Assembly (NCBI GenBank): GCA_947491225.1
Contig: CANLIE010000004.1
Span: 62,001-126,000 of the forward strand
Length of the DNA: 64,000 nt
Source: an uncultured Cellulophaga sp.
GTDB taxonomy: Bacteria > Bacteroidota > Bacteroidia > Flavobacteriales > Flavobacteriaceae
Direction: 5' to 3'
Shown here: positions 51,952 to 61,830 of the stretch, one piece after another
Layout: each line of letters opens with the position of its first letter
Numbering within the stretch: the first letter of the stretch is position 1
The notes under the pieces: model-generated
Database searches by the model: none
What the model was told of the DNA's origin: nothing
The model's input: only the letters and a program-made list of their open reading frames with translations
Translations under genes and position numbers: made by a program

Positions 51952-51978
51952 CCGTTTACAACAAATAAGTTACAAGCT

Positions 51979-52329
51979 ATGAAAACAATTTTACGTATAT
52001 TATTAAGTGCTATTGCAGTTATTGTCCTCGCTAAAATACTTCCTGGAGTTGGAGTAGACAACTACACAACTGCCATCATTGTTGCCGTTGTATTAAGCCT
52101 TTTAAACTTTTTTATTAAGCCCTTATTGGTAATACTAACATTACCAGTTACCATTATAACACTAGGGTTATTTTTATTGATAGTAAATGCTTGTATAATA
52201 TTATTGGCAGATTATTTCATAGATGGTTTTTGGGTAGATAATTTACTGTGGGCCATAGTATTTAGCCTGTTATTATCTTTCTTACAATCCATATTATTTT
52301 CTATCTTAAAAAATGATAAGAAAAAATAA
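51979..52329 (+). CDS. Phage-holin family 4-type small membrane protein
   Basis: A 116-residue membrane protein with four hydrophobic helices (ILLSAIAVIVLAKILPGVGV, AIIVAVVLSLLNFFIKPLLV, ITLGLFLLIVNACIILLADY, LLWAIVFSLLLSFLQSIL). The N-F-xIKPLL-LTLP-TxxTLGLF-xN pattern is that of the DUF360/holin family 4 proteins that are widespread in bacteria and not phage-borne. Function unknown. It follows the hydrolase gene by 27 bases, so it is likely the third gene of the pdxJ operon. Confidence 0.85.
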   Translation: MKTILRILLSAIAVIVLAKILPGVGVDNYTTAIIVAVVLSLLNFFIKPLLVILTLPVTIITLGLFLLIVNACIILLADYFIDGFWVDNLLWAIVFSLLLSFLQSILFSILKNDKKK

Positions 52330-52361
52330 CTCATCCTTTTGTATTACAATCATTTAAAAAC

Positions 52362-52392
52362 TTGTGGAGGTAATTAAAATATATTATTTTTG
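52362..52392 (+). promoter_or_regulatory. Promoter of tig
   Basis: TTG (52362-52364), a 20-base spacer and a perfect TAnnTTTG box TATTTTTG (52385-52392), 35 bases ahead of the tig start. It is the best match to the Bacteroidetes promoter consensus in the window. Confidence 0.7.
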
Positions 52393-52427
52393 CAGCCCAT
52401 TTTATTTAAGTAAAATCAAATTCAAAA

Positions 52428-53753
52428 ATGAACATTACAAAAGAGCAGATAGATGCATTAAATGCAGTTGTAAAAGTTGCTATCACTAAAGAAGACTACC
52501 AAGAGAAGGTGCAAGCCATTCTTAATGATTATAAAAAGCAAGCTAACATACCTGGTTTTAGAAAAGGACATGTACCTATGGGTCTTATTAAAAAACAATA
52601 TGGTAAGGCGGTTTTAGTAGATGAAGTTAATAAACTTATACAAGAAAACCTTAATAAGTACTTAACTGAGGAAAAATTAGATGTTCTTGGCAACCCATTA
52701 CCAAAACAACAAGACGATTTTAATTGGGATGCTGAAAACTTGAACTTTGAATTTGAATTAGGTTTAGCTCCTGAATTTGATGCTCCAGTGAAAACTAAAA
52801 AAGCAATAACTCATTATAAAATTATTGCAGATAAGAAAATGATTGATGAGCAAGTTGAACGTATTGAAAAACAATATGGTAAACTTATCTCTAAAAATGA
52901 AGTTTCCAAAACTGATGAATTAACTGGTACTTTTACAAATGAAATTGAAGAAATAGACAACAAAACAACAATAGAGCTAAAAAACATAAAAGCTAAAAAA
53001 GCAACAGATGACTTAGTTGGAAAAAAAGTTGGAGATGTTATTACTTTAAAAACAAAAGGTCTTTTTAAAGAAGATTACCAATTATCTAGCGCATTAGGTA
53101 TAGCTGCTGACAAGGCAAAAGACTTAACTACAGAAGTTACTTTTACAATAGAAGAAATAAATGAGCGTGAGCCAGCAGAAATGAATCAAGAATTATTTGA
53201 TAAATTGTTTGGTAATGAAAAAATTACTTCTGAAAAAGAACTAAGAGCTAAGATAAAAGAAGATACAGAAAAGCAATTTGAGCAACAATCTGACCAGAAA
53301 TTACTAAATGATATTACTGAAAACTTTATAGAAAATACAAAGTTTGATTTACCTACTGAATTCTTAAAGAAATGGATTCAAATGACAGGTGAAAAACCAT
53401 TAACAGAAGAAGAAGCAAGCACAGAGTTTGAAAAATCTGAAAAAGGGTTACGCTACCAGTTAATTGAAGGTAAAATAATTCAAGAAAATAATTTACAGGT
53501 ACAATTTGATGAATTGAAAGAATTTGCAAAAGGTTTCATTAAGTCTCAGATGGCTCAATATGGTCATTTAAATCCTGCAGAAGAAGAATTAGATAATATT
53601 TCAGGCAGAATAATGTCTAATCAAGATGAAGTTAAAAGACTATCAGAACAATTGATGAGCCAAAAATTATTAAATCTTTACAAAGAGAAAGGGAACTTAA
53701 AAGAAAAAGAAGTCACATATGACGATTTCATTAAAGAAGTATATGGAAAATAA
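52428..53753 (+). CDS. tig: Trigger factor (ribosome-associated chaperone)
   Basis: Binds nascent chains at the ribosome exit tunnel. The 441 residues contain the ribosome-binding signature in the N-terminal domain, NIPGFRKGHVPMGLIKKQYG (GFRxGxxP). A degenerate middle FKBP-like domain follows (about 150-250, TGTFTNEIEEIDNKTTIELK), and then the long helical C-terminal domain (TEFLKKWIQMTGEKPLTEEE, LMSQKLLNLYKEKGNLKEKE). The middle domain is diverged from the proteobacterial form, as is usual in this phylum. It is followed by clpP and clpX as in many bacteria, with a terminator in between. Confidence 0.95.
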   Translation: MNITKEQIDALNAVVKVAITKEDYQEKVQAILNDYKKQANIPGFRKGHVPMGLIKKQYGKAVLVDEVNKLIQENLNKYLTEEKLDVLGNPLPKQQDDFNWDAENLNFEFELGLAPEFDAPVKTKKAITHYKIIADKKMIDEQVERIEKQYGKLISKNEVSKTDELTGTFTNEIEEIDNKTTIELKNIKAKKATDDLVGKKVGDVITLKTKGLFKEDYQLSSALGIAADKAKDLTTEVTFTIEEINEREPAEMNQELFDKLFGNEKITSEKELRAKIKEDTEKQFEQQSDQKLLNDITENFIENTKFDLPTEFLKKWIQMTGEKPLTEEEASTEFEKSEKGLRYQLIEGKIIQENNLQVQFDELKEFAKGFIKSQMAQYGHLNPAEEELDNISGRIMSNQDEVKRLSEQLMSQKLLNLYKEKGNLKEKEVTYDDFIKEVYGK

Positions 53754-53903
53754 ACACTTTTAGTCAAAGTATTCTATACAATATCAATGATATTAAAAGC
53801 TAAAAACTTAACATTCCATTAAATTTAGTGTAAAACTATACTTTTAGACCTTAAAAGCAGTTTATAGTATTAGGTCGTCACTAAAAAAAATAAGTATATT
53901 TAC

Positions 53904-53936
53904 GGTGCCGAAAGTATTTTTTCGGCACCTTTTTTA
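53904..53936 (+). terminator. Terminator between tig and clpP
   Basis: A GC-rich stem GGTGCCGAAA / TTTCGGCACC with a 6-base loop and seven T. clpP starts only 24 bases later, so either clpP has a promoter within this interval or it depends on read-through of the hairpin. Confidence 0.9.
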
Positions 53937-53959
53937 TTTAAAATTACCAAATACAAAAA

Positions 53960-54640
53960 ATGGACTACGGAAAAGAATTTAAAAATTACGCTATAAAACA
54001 CCAAGGGATAAATAGTATGTATTATGATCAGATTATGAGCACTATGTACCCAACCAATATGACACCTAACATTATTGAAGAAAGACAATTAAACGCCATT
54101 GCTATGGATGTCTTTTCTAGATTAATGATGGACAGAATCATATTTTTAGGAACAGGCATAAATGATCAAGTTGCCAATATTGTACAAGCACAATTATTGT
54201 TCTTAGAAAGTGCTGATGCTTCTAAGGATATTCAAATATACATTAACTCTCCAGGAGGTAGTGTATATGCAGGTCTAGGCATATATGACACAATGCAATT
54301 TATAAAGCCAGATGTTGCCACTATCTGTACAGGAATAGCTGCATCTATGGGCGCAGTTTTACTGTGTGCAGGAGAGAAAGGAAAGCGTAGTGGTTTAACA
54401 CACTCTCGTGTAATGATACACCAACCCTTAGGTGGTGCACAAGGACAAGCTAGTGATATTGAAATTACCGCAAGAGAAATATTGAAATTAAAAAACGAGT
54501 TATACAACATTATTGCCAGCCATTCTGGACAAACTTTTGATAAAGTTAGCAACGACAGTGACAGGGATTACTGGATGAGAGCCGATGAGGCTAAAAAATA
54601 TGGTATGATAGATGAAATTTTAGTTAGGGATAAAAATTAA
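53960..54640 (+). CDS. clpP: ATP-dependent Clp protease proteolytic subunit
   Basis: A serine protease chamber subunit that works with ClpX/ClpA. The 226 residues carry the catalytic triad regions: Ser in ICTGIAASMGAVLLCAGEKG, His in RVMIHQPLGGAQGQASDIEI, and Asp in DSDRDYWMRADEAKKYGM. The N-terminal region (MDYGKEFKNYAIKHQGINSM) is longer than in E. coli, typical for Bacteroidetes. clpX follows after 42 bases. Confidence 0.97.
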   Translation: MDYGKEFKNYAIKHQGINSMYYDQIMSTMYPTNMTPNIIEERQLNAIAMDVFSRLMMDRIIFLGTGINDQVANIVQAQLLFLESADASKDIQIYINSPGGSVYAGLGIYDTMQFIKPDVATICTGIAASMGAVLLCAGEKGKRSGLTHSRVMIHQPLGGAQGQASDIEITAREILKLKNELYNIIASHSGQTFDKVSNDSDRDYWMRADEAKKYGMIDEILVRDKN

Positions 54641-54682
54641 TTTCGACTAAAACTATCTCTAAAAAAGAGAAGATGTAGAGTT

Positions 54683-55918
54683 ATGGCAAAGGAAAATTTA
54701 GAATGTTCTTTTTGTAAAAGAACTAAAGCAGAAACAAACATACTAATTGCTGGCGAAGGTGCTCATATTTGCGATAGGTGTATAGAGCAAGCTTATGGCA
54801 TTGTAATAGAAGATACCAAACAATCTAAAACCGATAGCTTATCTGCTGAATTGGTTCTAAAAAAGCCTATGGATATAAAAAAGTTTTTAGACACTTTTAT
54901 TATAGGTCAAGAACGAACCAAAAAAGTAATGTCTGTTGCAGTTTATAACCACTACAAAAGATTACTGCAACCAAAGAGCAATGACGACGACATAGAGATT
55001 CAAAAGAGTAACATTATAATGGTAGGTCAAACAGGGACAGGAAAAACCCTTATGGCCAAAACAATAGCCCGTATGCTAAATGTGCCCTTAGCCATTGTTG
55101 ATGCTACTGTTTTAACAGAAGCTGGTTATGTTGGCGAGGACGTAGAAAGCTTACTTACACGTTTACTACAGGCAGCAGATTATAATTTAGAAAAGGCTGA
55201 AAGAGGTATAGTTTTTATAGATGAGATTGACAAAATTGCTCGCAAAAGTGATAACCCGTCAATAACAAGAGATGTCTCTGGCGAAGGTGTACAACAAGGC
55301 TTACTTAAATTACTAGAAGGAACAGTTGTAAATGTGCCCCCTAAAGGAGGCAGAAAGCACCCAGATCAAAAATTTATAGAAGTAAACACTGAAAATATTT
55401 TATTTATAGCTGGTGGGGCTTTTGATGGAATAGAACGTATTATTACCAAACGCTTAAATATGCAAGCCGTTGGATATAGCGCATCTAAACTAGATGACAA
55501 TGTAGACAACACTAATATTTTACAATACATAATACCAAAAGATTTAAAAGAATTTGGTTTAATCCCTGAAATTATAGGTCGTTTACCTGTATTAACACAT
55601 ATGAACCCTTTAGATGAAAAAACACTTAGGGCAATACTCACAGAACCTAAAAATGCAATTATAAAACAATATGAAAAATTGTTTGCAATGGATGACATAA
55701 CGTTCTCTATAACAGAGCAAGCACTGGATTATATTGTTTCTAAAGCAATTGAGTACAAGCTAGGAGCTAGAGGATTACGCTCTTTATGTGAAGCTATTTT
55801 TACAGACGCAATGTTTGAGCTACCAAGTAGTGATGAAAAAGAGTTTAGGGTAACCAAACCATATGCAGAACAAAAATTATCTTATGATACAATTAAAAAA
55901 TTAAAAGCTGTTTCATAA
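54683..55918 (+). CDS. clpX: ATP-dependent Clp protease ATP-binding subunit ClpX
   Basis: An AAA+ unfoldase that feeds ClpP. 411 residues: N-terminal zinc-binding domain with four Cys ([10 protein letters not shown] and [10 protein letters not shown]), Walker [23 protein letters not shown] pore loop [20 protein letters not shown] (GYVG), Walker [15 protein letters not shown], sensor region [20 protein letters not shown] and C-terminal IGF-like loop region [20 protein letters not shown]. The length and order are standard. It ends in a terminator. Confidence 0.97.
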   Translation: MAKENLECSFCKRTKAETNILIAGEGAHICDRCIEQAYGIVIEDTKQSKTDSLSAELVLKKPMDIKKFLDTFIIGQERTKKVMSVAVYNHYKRLLQPKSNDDDIEIQKSNIIMVGQTGTGKTLMAKTIARMLNVPLAIVDATVLTEAGYVGEDVESLLTRLLQAADYNLEKAERGIVFIDEIDKIARKSDNPSITRDVSGEGVQQGLLKLLEGTVVNVPPKGGRKHPDQKFIEVNTENILFIAGGAFDGIERIITKRLNMQAVGYSASKLDDNVDNTNILQYIIPKDLKEFGLIPEIIGRLPVLTHMNPLDEKTLRAILTEPKNAIIKQYEKLFAMDDITFSITEQALDYIVSKAIEYKLGARGLRSLCEAIFTDAMFELPSSDEKEFRVTKPYAEQKLSYDTIKKLKAVS

Positions 55919-55949
55919 CAAAACACTTATAAAAACATTCCAATAAATG

Positions 55950-55980
55950 TCCTGAAGGTTTTCTTTAGGATATTTTTTTT
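55950..55980 (+). terminator. Terminator of clpX
   Basis: An 8-bp stem TCCTGAAG / CTTTAGGA with one G-T pair, then TATTTTTTTT. It overlaps the 3' end of the convergent gene at 55965. Confidence 0.75.
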
Positions 55981-56555
55981 GTCAACACTTTAGTTTGCTT
56001 TACCTGTTTTTCTTTATCAACTTTAACTATAACTTTAGCTAAAAGATCTTTACTTACCTTTTGCATAATTTTTTCGTCAGAATACATTTCATGCCCAAAA
56101 TTTTCAATTATTTCTAACTCAACCCCTATTGCTTCGGACCACTTTGTTGATGGCTTATATAAGTCCTTACCTCCAAATAACATATTCACAGTACAATCAA
56201 CTCTTTCAACTTCCTTTCTTACCCTAGTTGCAGAAACCGTATAAAGAGATTTCATTGGAACTCCTTTTAAATTTGCCTTCCAAGCTATAGCTCCTCCCAT
56301 ACTAAACGCTAAATAATGAGCAGGCTTTGTTTCTCTTTTTACTAAATGAGAAACAGCAACATCCATACCTCCGTTTATAAATTCCGTATGTATGTTCTTT
56401 TCAGTATCTACCAGCACATTAATATTAGCTAATTGTTGAATATCATAATATTCTATCTCAAAATATTGTTGAAGGTATGCAAGGTAAGACGTGATCCACA
56501 ATCCCTTTTTTGCGCCCCACATATCGGATAACACAACTAATCGTTCTGAAGTCAT
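55965..56555 (-). CDS. Alpha/beta hydrolase-like protein
   Basis: A 196-residue cytoplasmic protein beginning RLVVLSDMWGAKKGLWITSY. A hydrolase-type nucleophile elbow is visible, YLAFSMGGAIAWKANL (FSMGG), and a late GHEMYSDEKI could supply the catalytic His (NFGHEMY) with D in LFGGKDLYKPST. Shorter than typical family members, it appears to be a minimal alpha/beta hydrolase of a type seen in Flavobacteria; the substrate is unknown. A Lys-rich tail ends the protein. It is convergent with clpX. Confidence 0.65.
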   Translation of the reverse strand: MTSERLVVLSDMWGAKKGLWITSYLAYLQQYFEIEYYDIQQLANINVLVDTEKNIHTEFINGGMDVAVSHLVKRETKPAHYLAFSMGGAIAWKANLKGVPMKSLYTVSATRVRKEVERVDCTVNMLFGGKDLYKPSTKWSEAIGVELEIIENFGHEMYSDEKIMQKVSKDLLAKVIVKVDKEKQVKQTKVLTKKIS

Positions 56556-56624
56556 AAGTTTAATAGTTTTAACTGGTTAGGTTTATTTAATGCAAATTAA
56601 ACTATAACTACAAAAAAAACTAAT

Positions 56625-58139
56625 TTACTTGTTCATTAGAAGTAATTCATCGACATAGTCCCTTTTATTAGATAATCTAGGTATTTTATGCTGTCCTCCT
56701 AATTTATCTCTACCCTTTAACCAATCATAGAATAGGTTCTCTCTAGCAATGTGCACATTGGGTAATTTTAATGTAATATTATTATAACGTTTTGCTTCAT
56801 AATCAGAATTTAATGATTTTAATGCATTATCTAAAAGTTCTGTAAAATGACTTATATCTTTGGGAACCTTTCTAAATTCTATAATCCATTCATGCGCCCC
56901 TTTTTCATTTCCTTTCATAAATATGGGGGCAACGGTATAATCTTTTATTTGAGCAGCCGTCTTTTTACATACACTTTTAAGAGCCTCCTCTGCATTTTCA
57001 ATTATTAACTCCTCTCCAAATACATTTATATGATGTTTGGTTCTCCCTGTTATTTTAATTCTGTATGGATTTATGGAAGTAAACCTAACTGTGTCTCCAA
57101 TTTTGTAACGCCATAGCCCTGCATTGGTTGTAATAATAATAGCATAATTTTTATGCAATTCTACATCCCAAAGTGCTATCACTTTTTGATTTATAGTATC
57201 ATAAGTATCCATTGCTATAAATTCATAAAAAATGCCATAATCTAACATCAACAATAAATCATCTGCATTGTTTCTATCTTGTATAGCAAAGAAACCCTCA
57301 GAAGCATTGTAAATTTCATAATAATTAAACCTCTTTCTTGGTAATAAATTTTCATATTGTTCTTTATATGGATTAAAACTAACCCCTCCATGAAAATAAA
57401 CTTCTAAATTTTCCCAAATTTCAAACAAATGAGATTTACCAGTTTGTTCCAACATATTATTGAGCAAAACTAGCATCCAAGAAGGAACTCCTGCCAAACT
57501 GGTTACGTTTTCCTGCTTACTCTCATTAATTATTGCGTCTAACTTTGTCTCCCATTCGCTCATTAAAGACACCTTATTACTAGGCGTACTACTTAACTCT
57601 GCCCAAAAAGGCATATTATCTATTAAAATAGCAGACAAATCTCCAAAAAAGCTTCCATTGTCTTCATATAATTCTTTACTACCACCCAAGCGCAAACTCT
57701 TACCAGTAAACAATTGTGAGTTTTCATTATTATTAAGGTACAAACACAATAAATCCTTTCCGGATTTATAATGGCAATCTTCCAAAGCTTCTGTACTTAC
57801 AGGAATAAATTTACTCTTTGCATTTGTAGTACCACTACTCTTTGCAAACCATTTTATAGCGGTAGGCCAAAAAATATTCTGTTCCCCTTTTCTGGTACGC
57901 TCTATTAGTTGTTCTATTTCTTCATAAGGCACTATAGGTAAACGCTCTGTAAATGTTTTATAATCTGTTATAGAAGCAAAATCATATTTTCTACCAATTT
58001 CAGTATCTTTAGCTATACTCAACAGCTTAAACATTACTTCTTCTTGTACCTCTCCAGGGTATTTTAAAAAAAGTTCTATTTGATGATACCGCTTTTTCAG
58101 CAACCAAGAAGCAATAGAATTAACAAAAGGTATTGACAT
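56625..58139 (-). CDS. GH3-family acyl-acid-amido synthetase-like enzyme
   Basis: 504 residues. The GH3 fold is an ANL-type adenylating enzyme. Visible motifs are FAKSSGTTNAKSKFIPVSTE (ATP/phosphate loop, SSGTT), YEIYNASEGFFAIQDRNNAD (the YxAxEG motif) and AGLWRYKIGDTVRFTSINPY (the RYxxGD ATP-binding loop), then IKITGRTKHHINVFGEELII. Plant GH3 enzymes join amino acids to auxin or jasmonate. Bacteroidetes members are widespread and their substrate is unknown. Its start overlaps the divergent TTG-rich leader of the DUF2797 gene; both promoters must lie in or near 58100-58222. Confidence 0.88.
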   Translation of the reverse strand: MSIPFVNSIASWLLKKRYHQIELFLKYPGEVQEEVMFKLLSIAKDTEIGRKYDFASITDYKTFTERLPIVPYEEIEQLIERTRKGEQNIFWPTAIKWFAKSSGTTNAKSKFIPVSTEALEDCHYKSGKDLLCLYLNNNENSQLFTGKSLRLGGSKELYEDNGSFFGDLSAILIDNMPFWAELSSTPSNKVSLMSEWETKLDAIINESKQENVTSLAGVPSWMLVLLNNMLEQTGKSHLFEIWENLEVYFHGGVSFNPYKEQYENLLPRKRFNYYEIYNASEGFFAIQDRNNADDLLLMLDYGIFYEFIAMDTYDTINQKVIALWDVELHKNYAIIITTNAGLWRYKIGDTVRFTSINPYRIKITGRTKHHINVFGEELIIENAEEALKSVCKKTAAQIKDYTVAPIFMKGNEKGAHEWIIEFRKVPKDISHFTELLDNALKSLNSDYEAKRYNNITLKLPNVHIARENLFYDWLKGRDKLGGQHKIPRLSNKRDYVDELLLMNK

Positions 58140-58222
58140 TTTTAGGTATCTTTATCCTGAAAAATTTCAGTGGTTATTTTGATAAAAATAGCCTATCCAT
58201 ATTTAATATTCAAATAGATTTT

Positions 58223-59017
58223 ATGCAGTACCAAGGTGTTTTACGAAAAATGCAAACTGAAAACGGAAACCCCATACAATATTACTTGGTTTTTGAAAAT
58301 GATTTCTTAAACGTAAATCAAATTTTAAACAAATCTGTAGAGATTACATTTATAAAGCACCAATGCCTTAACTGTAACTTAGACAAGCCTATATACCGAC
58401 AAGGATTCTGTAAATCTTGTTTTTTTGAAATTCCTACTGCTGGAGATTGGATTATGAGACCTGAGTTAAGCACCGCTCATTTAGACCAAGAAGATCGTGA
58501 TTTAGCTTATGAAAAAAAAGTGCAATTACAACCACATATTGTTTATTTAGCCAATTCTAGCAATGTAAAAGTTGGAGTTACTCGTAAAGCACAAGTACCT
58601 ACCAGATGGATTGATCAAGGAGCACACGAAGCTATAGAGATTGTAGAAGTACCTAACCGTTATTTAGCAGGTGTTACTGAAGTTGCATTAAAAGACCATG
58701 TAGGCGATAAAACAAACTGGCGAAAAATGCTGACCAATACTGTTGTTGATGAAAACCTTATAGAATGGCGTAATAATCTAAAACAATACATACCAGCAGA
58801 AGCTATACCTTATTTTATTGAAGATAATCAGGAAACGCACTTACATTTTCCTGTTGAGAAATATCCAGAAAAGGTAAAAAGCCTTAATCTAGACAAGACC
58901 CCAAGCTACAAAGGTGTCCTTACAGGCATTAAAGGTCAGTATCTAATCTTTAATGACAATACTGTTTTTAATATTAGGAGTAACGAAGGTTACTACATAA
59001 GCCTAATTATTGCTTAG
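58223..59017 (+). CDS. DUF2797 protein
   Basis: The start at 58223 (MQYQGVLRKMQTENGNPIQY) is preferred to 58133, which would read into the divergent neighbour. 264 residues with a zinc-ribbon-like cluster, HQCLNCNLDKPIYRQGFCKS then CFFEIPTAGDW (four Cys), a middle SSNVKVGVTRKAQVPTRWID resembling a GIY-YIG-like strand, and a C-terminal KGQYLIFNDNTVFNIRSNEG. This is the typical DUF2797 arrangement, whose function is unknown. Its end meets the convergent AsmA gene (overlap of 11 bases). Confidence 0.85.
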   Translation: MQYQGVLRKMQTENGNPIQYYLVFENDFLNVNQILNKSVEITFIKHQCLNCNLDKPIYRQGFCKSCFFEIPTAGDWIMRPELSTAHLDQEDRDLAYEKKVQLQPHIVYLANSSNVKVGVTRKAQVPTRWIDQGAHEAIEIVEVPNRYLAGVTEVALKDHVGDKTNWRKMLTNTVVDENLIEWRNNLKQYIPAEAIPYFIEDNQETHLHFPVEKYPEKVKSLNLDKTPSYKGVLTGIKGQYLIFNDNTVFNIRSNEGYYISLIIA

Positions 59018-61745
59018 TAGTATCCTTCTTTGTTTCTTTTTTCTTTTTCCCAAACAACCCGCCTAAAATTTCTTTGGCAATATCTTTTTGCTCTTCTTTT
59101 TTAGTTTTAGCAGTAGAATCTTGCTTTACTGTTGTAGTATCTTTTTTACCAAACAGTTCACCTACTACATCCTTCACTACAGATATATTATTATCCTTTT
59201 TAGTTAAAGAATCTGTTTTAGATTTATTTTTATTTAATAAATCATTAATAACACTTGCAGCTTTATCTTTACCTTTAGCAATTAATTTTTGTTTTTCTAT
59301 CTCTACCAATTGGCTTGTTAAGCTTTTAACACCACTTGTTAAGTCAGTTTTTACCTCTGGACTTGTAAAATTACCGCCAATATTAGCTGTAACTGGTATG
59401 GTTAAGTTTTCTAATTGCTTATCATCTATTTTAGCAATAAGTTTATTAATATCTCCACCCAAGTATTTTGCAGGCACCTCAACAGTTGCATTGTAAGCCA
59501 GTTTAGTATCAAACGTATGGCTACCAGATACATTCATTACAATATCTTCGTAGCTTAGTTTAAATGGCTTTACACTTACCTTACCATTATTAAAAGATAA
59601 AGCTGTTTTTAAACCGTTTAAGTTTAATTTTTCTGGTTTTAAGAAACTAAGCTTATCAGCTATTGCTGACATAAATTTTTCTTCTTTGGCATTTAGCTCT
59701 GTAGATAATAACTCTGCCAAAACCTTACCAGATATAGTCGCTAAATCTGGTGTAAAATCATCTTTTAAATTACCCGCTATAGAAATATCAGAATTTAAAT
59801 TACCTCTAACAATTTTAGCAATTGGCGCTAAAACTTCTAACATTTCTAGCCCTTTAAGCGCTTGACTAATATTAAACTGGTTCATCCCTAAATTCATAGC
59901 AAATGTAGCTGCTTCATTTTTAGTAGACACATTACCATTAAAAGACATTTTACCACCAAATAAAGCAGATGTCATATTAGACAAAGTTGCTGTTTCATCT
60001 TTAATACGCAATGTGCCTTTTACATCTTTAAGCGCTAAATTATCATACAGTACTGTATTTGCATTAGCAGTAATTGTTGCGTCTAAAAACGATGGAATTT
60101 TTAACTTCTCTTCTGCTACAACTGGTTTTGATTCTGTTTTTTGGGTTGCTATTGTTTCTGCTTTTTCTTCATCAACCATAAAATCGTTTAAAGCAAATGT
60201 ATTAGAGTTTAATGTAAAATCTCCTTTCACCTTTTCATCCTTAAACATAAAACCTAATAAATTGGTAATTGTTCCTTTAGCTGAAAAATCTGTTTTTCCT
60301 GTTTTTCCCTGAAACTCATTTAAAGAAACCGTTTTAGGATTAAATGTTAAAGATGTTGTTGTTATCTGTACTGGGTTTTTTAATTCGTCTGTATTATACT
60401 CAAAATCTTTTAGGTCTAATGTACCACTCGTAGCTGTATTCTGGTATTGTTCTTTTTCTATTGAAGCCATATCAAAAGAGGTAGATATATCTGAATTTAG
60501 CAACCCTTTTAAGTTTAAATCTGTAGGTACTGGATATGCTTTAGAAATATTTGCTAAATTCATTTTACCAATTAAATGTGCTTTTACTTTAGTATTACCC
60601 ATTAAGTCTGTAATTTTAGAGGTAAGGCTAAATTTATCTTGGTCTATAGCAAAAGCTAATTTTTTAATATCTACTGCAGTATCTTCAACCAAACCAGTAA
60701 CATTATCTATTGCTGCATTTATAAATATATTAGTAACTGACTTTGGCAAGTCAGGATATTTAAAAGAAGCATTATCAGAATTTAGTTTTATAGAAAACTT
60801 AGGAATATGCGTTTCATCTACTATACCATTTAAATTACCTTCTATAGTAAATTTTCCAGTGGTTTTTACATTGTCTATACTTTTAGAATACTTTTCTGGC
60901 ACAACTGCTAAAAAGTTTTTAAACTCACTAGACAGTGTTTTAAAATTAACATTTACCTCTTGGTTATCATCATTCAATTTCACAAAACCATTAAAAACAA
61001 GTGGCAACTGATTAATTAAAGCTTCGTTCTTTAAAAAAGAATATTTACTTTCTTTTAAATCTATACCAATTAAAGCATCTAAAGCAATTGAGTTTTTATT
61101 TAAATAATTAGTACCTCCAATACCAAAGGACACTAGTGCATTGGTCTTTGTACCTAACTCAGATTTTTCTAAAGACAAATCTCCTGTACCAAAATGCTGT
61201 ACATCTGTTAACGCTAAAGCCATACCAGATGTTTGGTCTACATAGATAATACTAGAATTTGTAATCTTATAAGATTCCATTGCCAAGGTAAAACTACTGT
61301 TTTCAGTTGCCTTTGTTTCTGACACTGGCGTAACTGAGGTTTTTTTAGCAATATCATAATTAGCAATACTATCTTTATTTATCATAATATTTAGCTTGGC
61401 ACCATCCACAGTAAAACTTTTAACACCTATTGGTTCTGTAGCATCTTTAAAAAGTTCTGTAATTGCCATATCTAAAGTAATTTCTTTAGAAGCAAAAAGT
61501 GTATCGCCCTCAAAAGGAGTTTTGTTTAATAAAACTAAATTCTTTATAATAACTTTTGCATTAGGAAAACTAGAGAACAAACTAAGATCTGCGCTATCAA
61601 AATCTAATGTAGCTTCAACATTATTATTTACCTTCTTTTTTATCATCTGTTCAATCTTACTTTGCAAAAAAAATGGTGCAGCTATCAATAGCCCAACAAA
61701 CAATAACAAAACAATTCCAATAACTTTAAAAATTTTCTTTTTCAT
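59007..61745 (-). CDS. AsmA-family envelope protein
   Basis: 912 residues anchored by one N-terminal helix (VIGIVLLLFVGLLIAAPFFL). The AsmA/DUF748-type N-terminal region contains LDFDSADLSLFSSFPNAKVI and IKNLVLLNKTPFEGDTLFAS. A long beta-rich repeat body follows, with a C-terminal AsmA-2-like region (FNISQALKGLEMLEVLAPIA, KLNLNGLKTALSFNNGKVSV) and a final Lys/Thr/Asp-rich tail. Related AsmA-like proteins bridge the inner and outer membranes and affect lipid transport; the precise role here is unknown. It probably faces the periplasm. Confidence 0.88.
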   Translation of the reverse strand: MKKKIFKVIGIVLLLFVGLLIAAPFFLQSKIEQMIKKKVNNNVEATLDFDSADLSLFSSFPNAKVIIKNLVLLNKTPFEGDTLFASKEITLDMAITELFKDATEPIGVKSFTVDGAKLNIMINKDSIANYDIAKKTSVTPVSETKATENSSFTLAMESYKITNSSIIYVDQTSGMALALTDVQHFGTGDLSLEKSELGTKTNALVSFGIGGTNYLNKNSIALDALIGIDLKESKYSFLKNEALINQLPLVFNGFVKLNDDNQEVNVNFKTLSSEFKNFLAVVPEKYSKSIDNVKTTGKFTIEGNLNGIVDETHIPKFSIKLNSDNASFKYPDLPKSVTNIFINAAIDNVTGLVEDTAVDIKKLAFAIDQDKFSLTSKITDLMGNTKVKAHLIGKMNLANISKAYPVPTDLNLKGLLNSDISTSFDMASIEKEQYQNTATSGTLDLKDFEYNTDELKNPVQITTTSLTFNPKTVSLNEFQGKTGKTDFSAKGTITNLLGFMFKDEKVKGDFTLNSNTFALNDFMVDEEKAETIATQKTESKPVVAEEKLKIPSFLDATITANANTVLYDNLALKDVKGTLRIKDETATLSNMTSALFGGKMSFNGNVSTKNEAATFAMNLGMNQFNISQALKGLEMLEVLAPIAKIVRGNLNSDISIAGNLKDDFTPDLATISGKVLAELLSTELNAKEEKFMSAIADKLSFLKPEKLNLNGLKTALSFNNGKVSVKPFKLSYEDIVMNVSGSHTFDTKLAYNATVEVPAKYLGGDINKLIAKIDDKQLENLTIPVTANIGGNFTSPEVKTDLTSGVKSLTSQLVEIEKQKLIAKGKDKAASVINDLLNKNKSKTDSLTKKDNNISVVKDVVGELFGKKDTTTVKQDSTAKTKKEEQKDIAKEILGGLFGKKKKETKKDTTKQ

Positions 61746-61830
61746 ATAATATTTACTTATTGCATTTATTATTTATAACAATTAATTGTATAGAATTAAA
61801 AACAAATAGAACTTAATTTTATTATTAGAT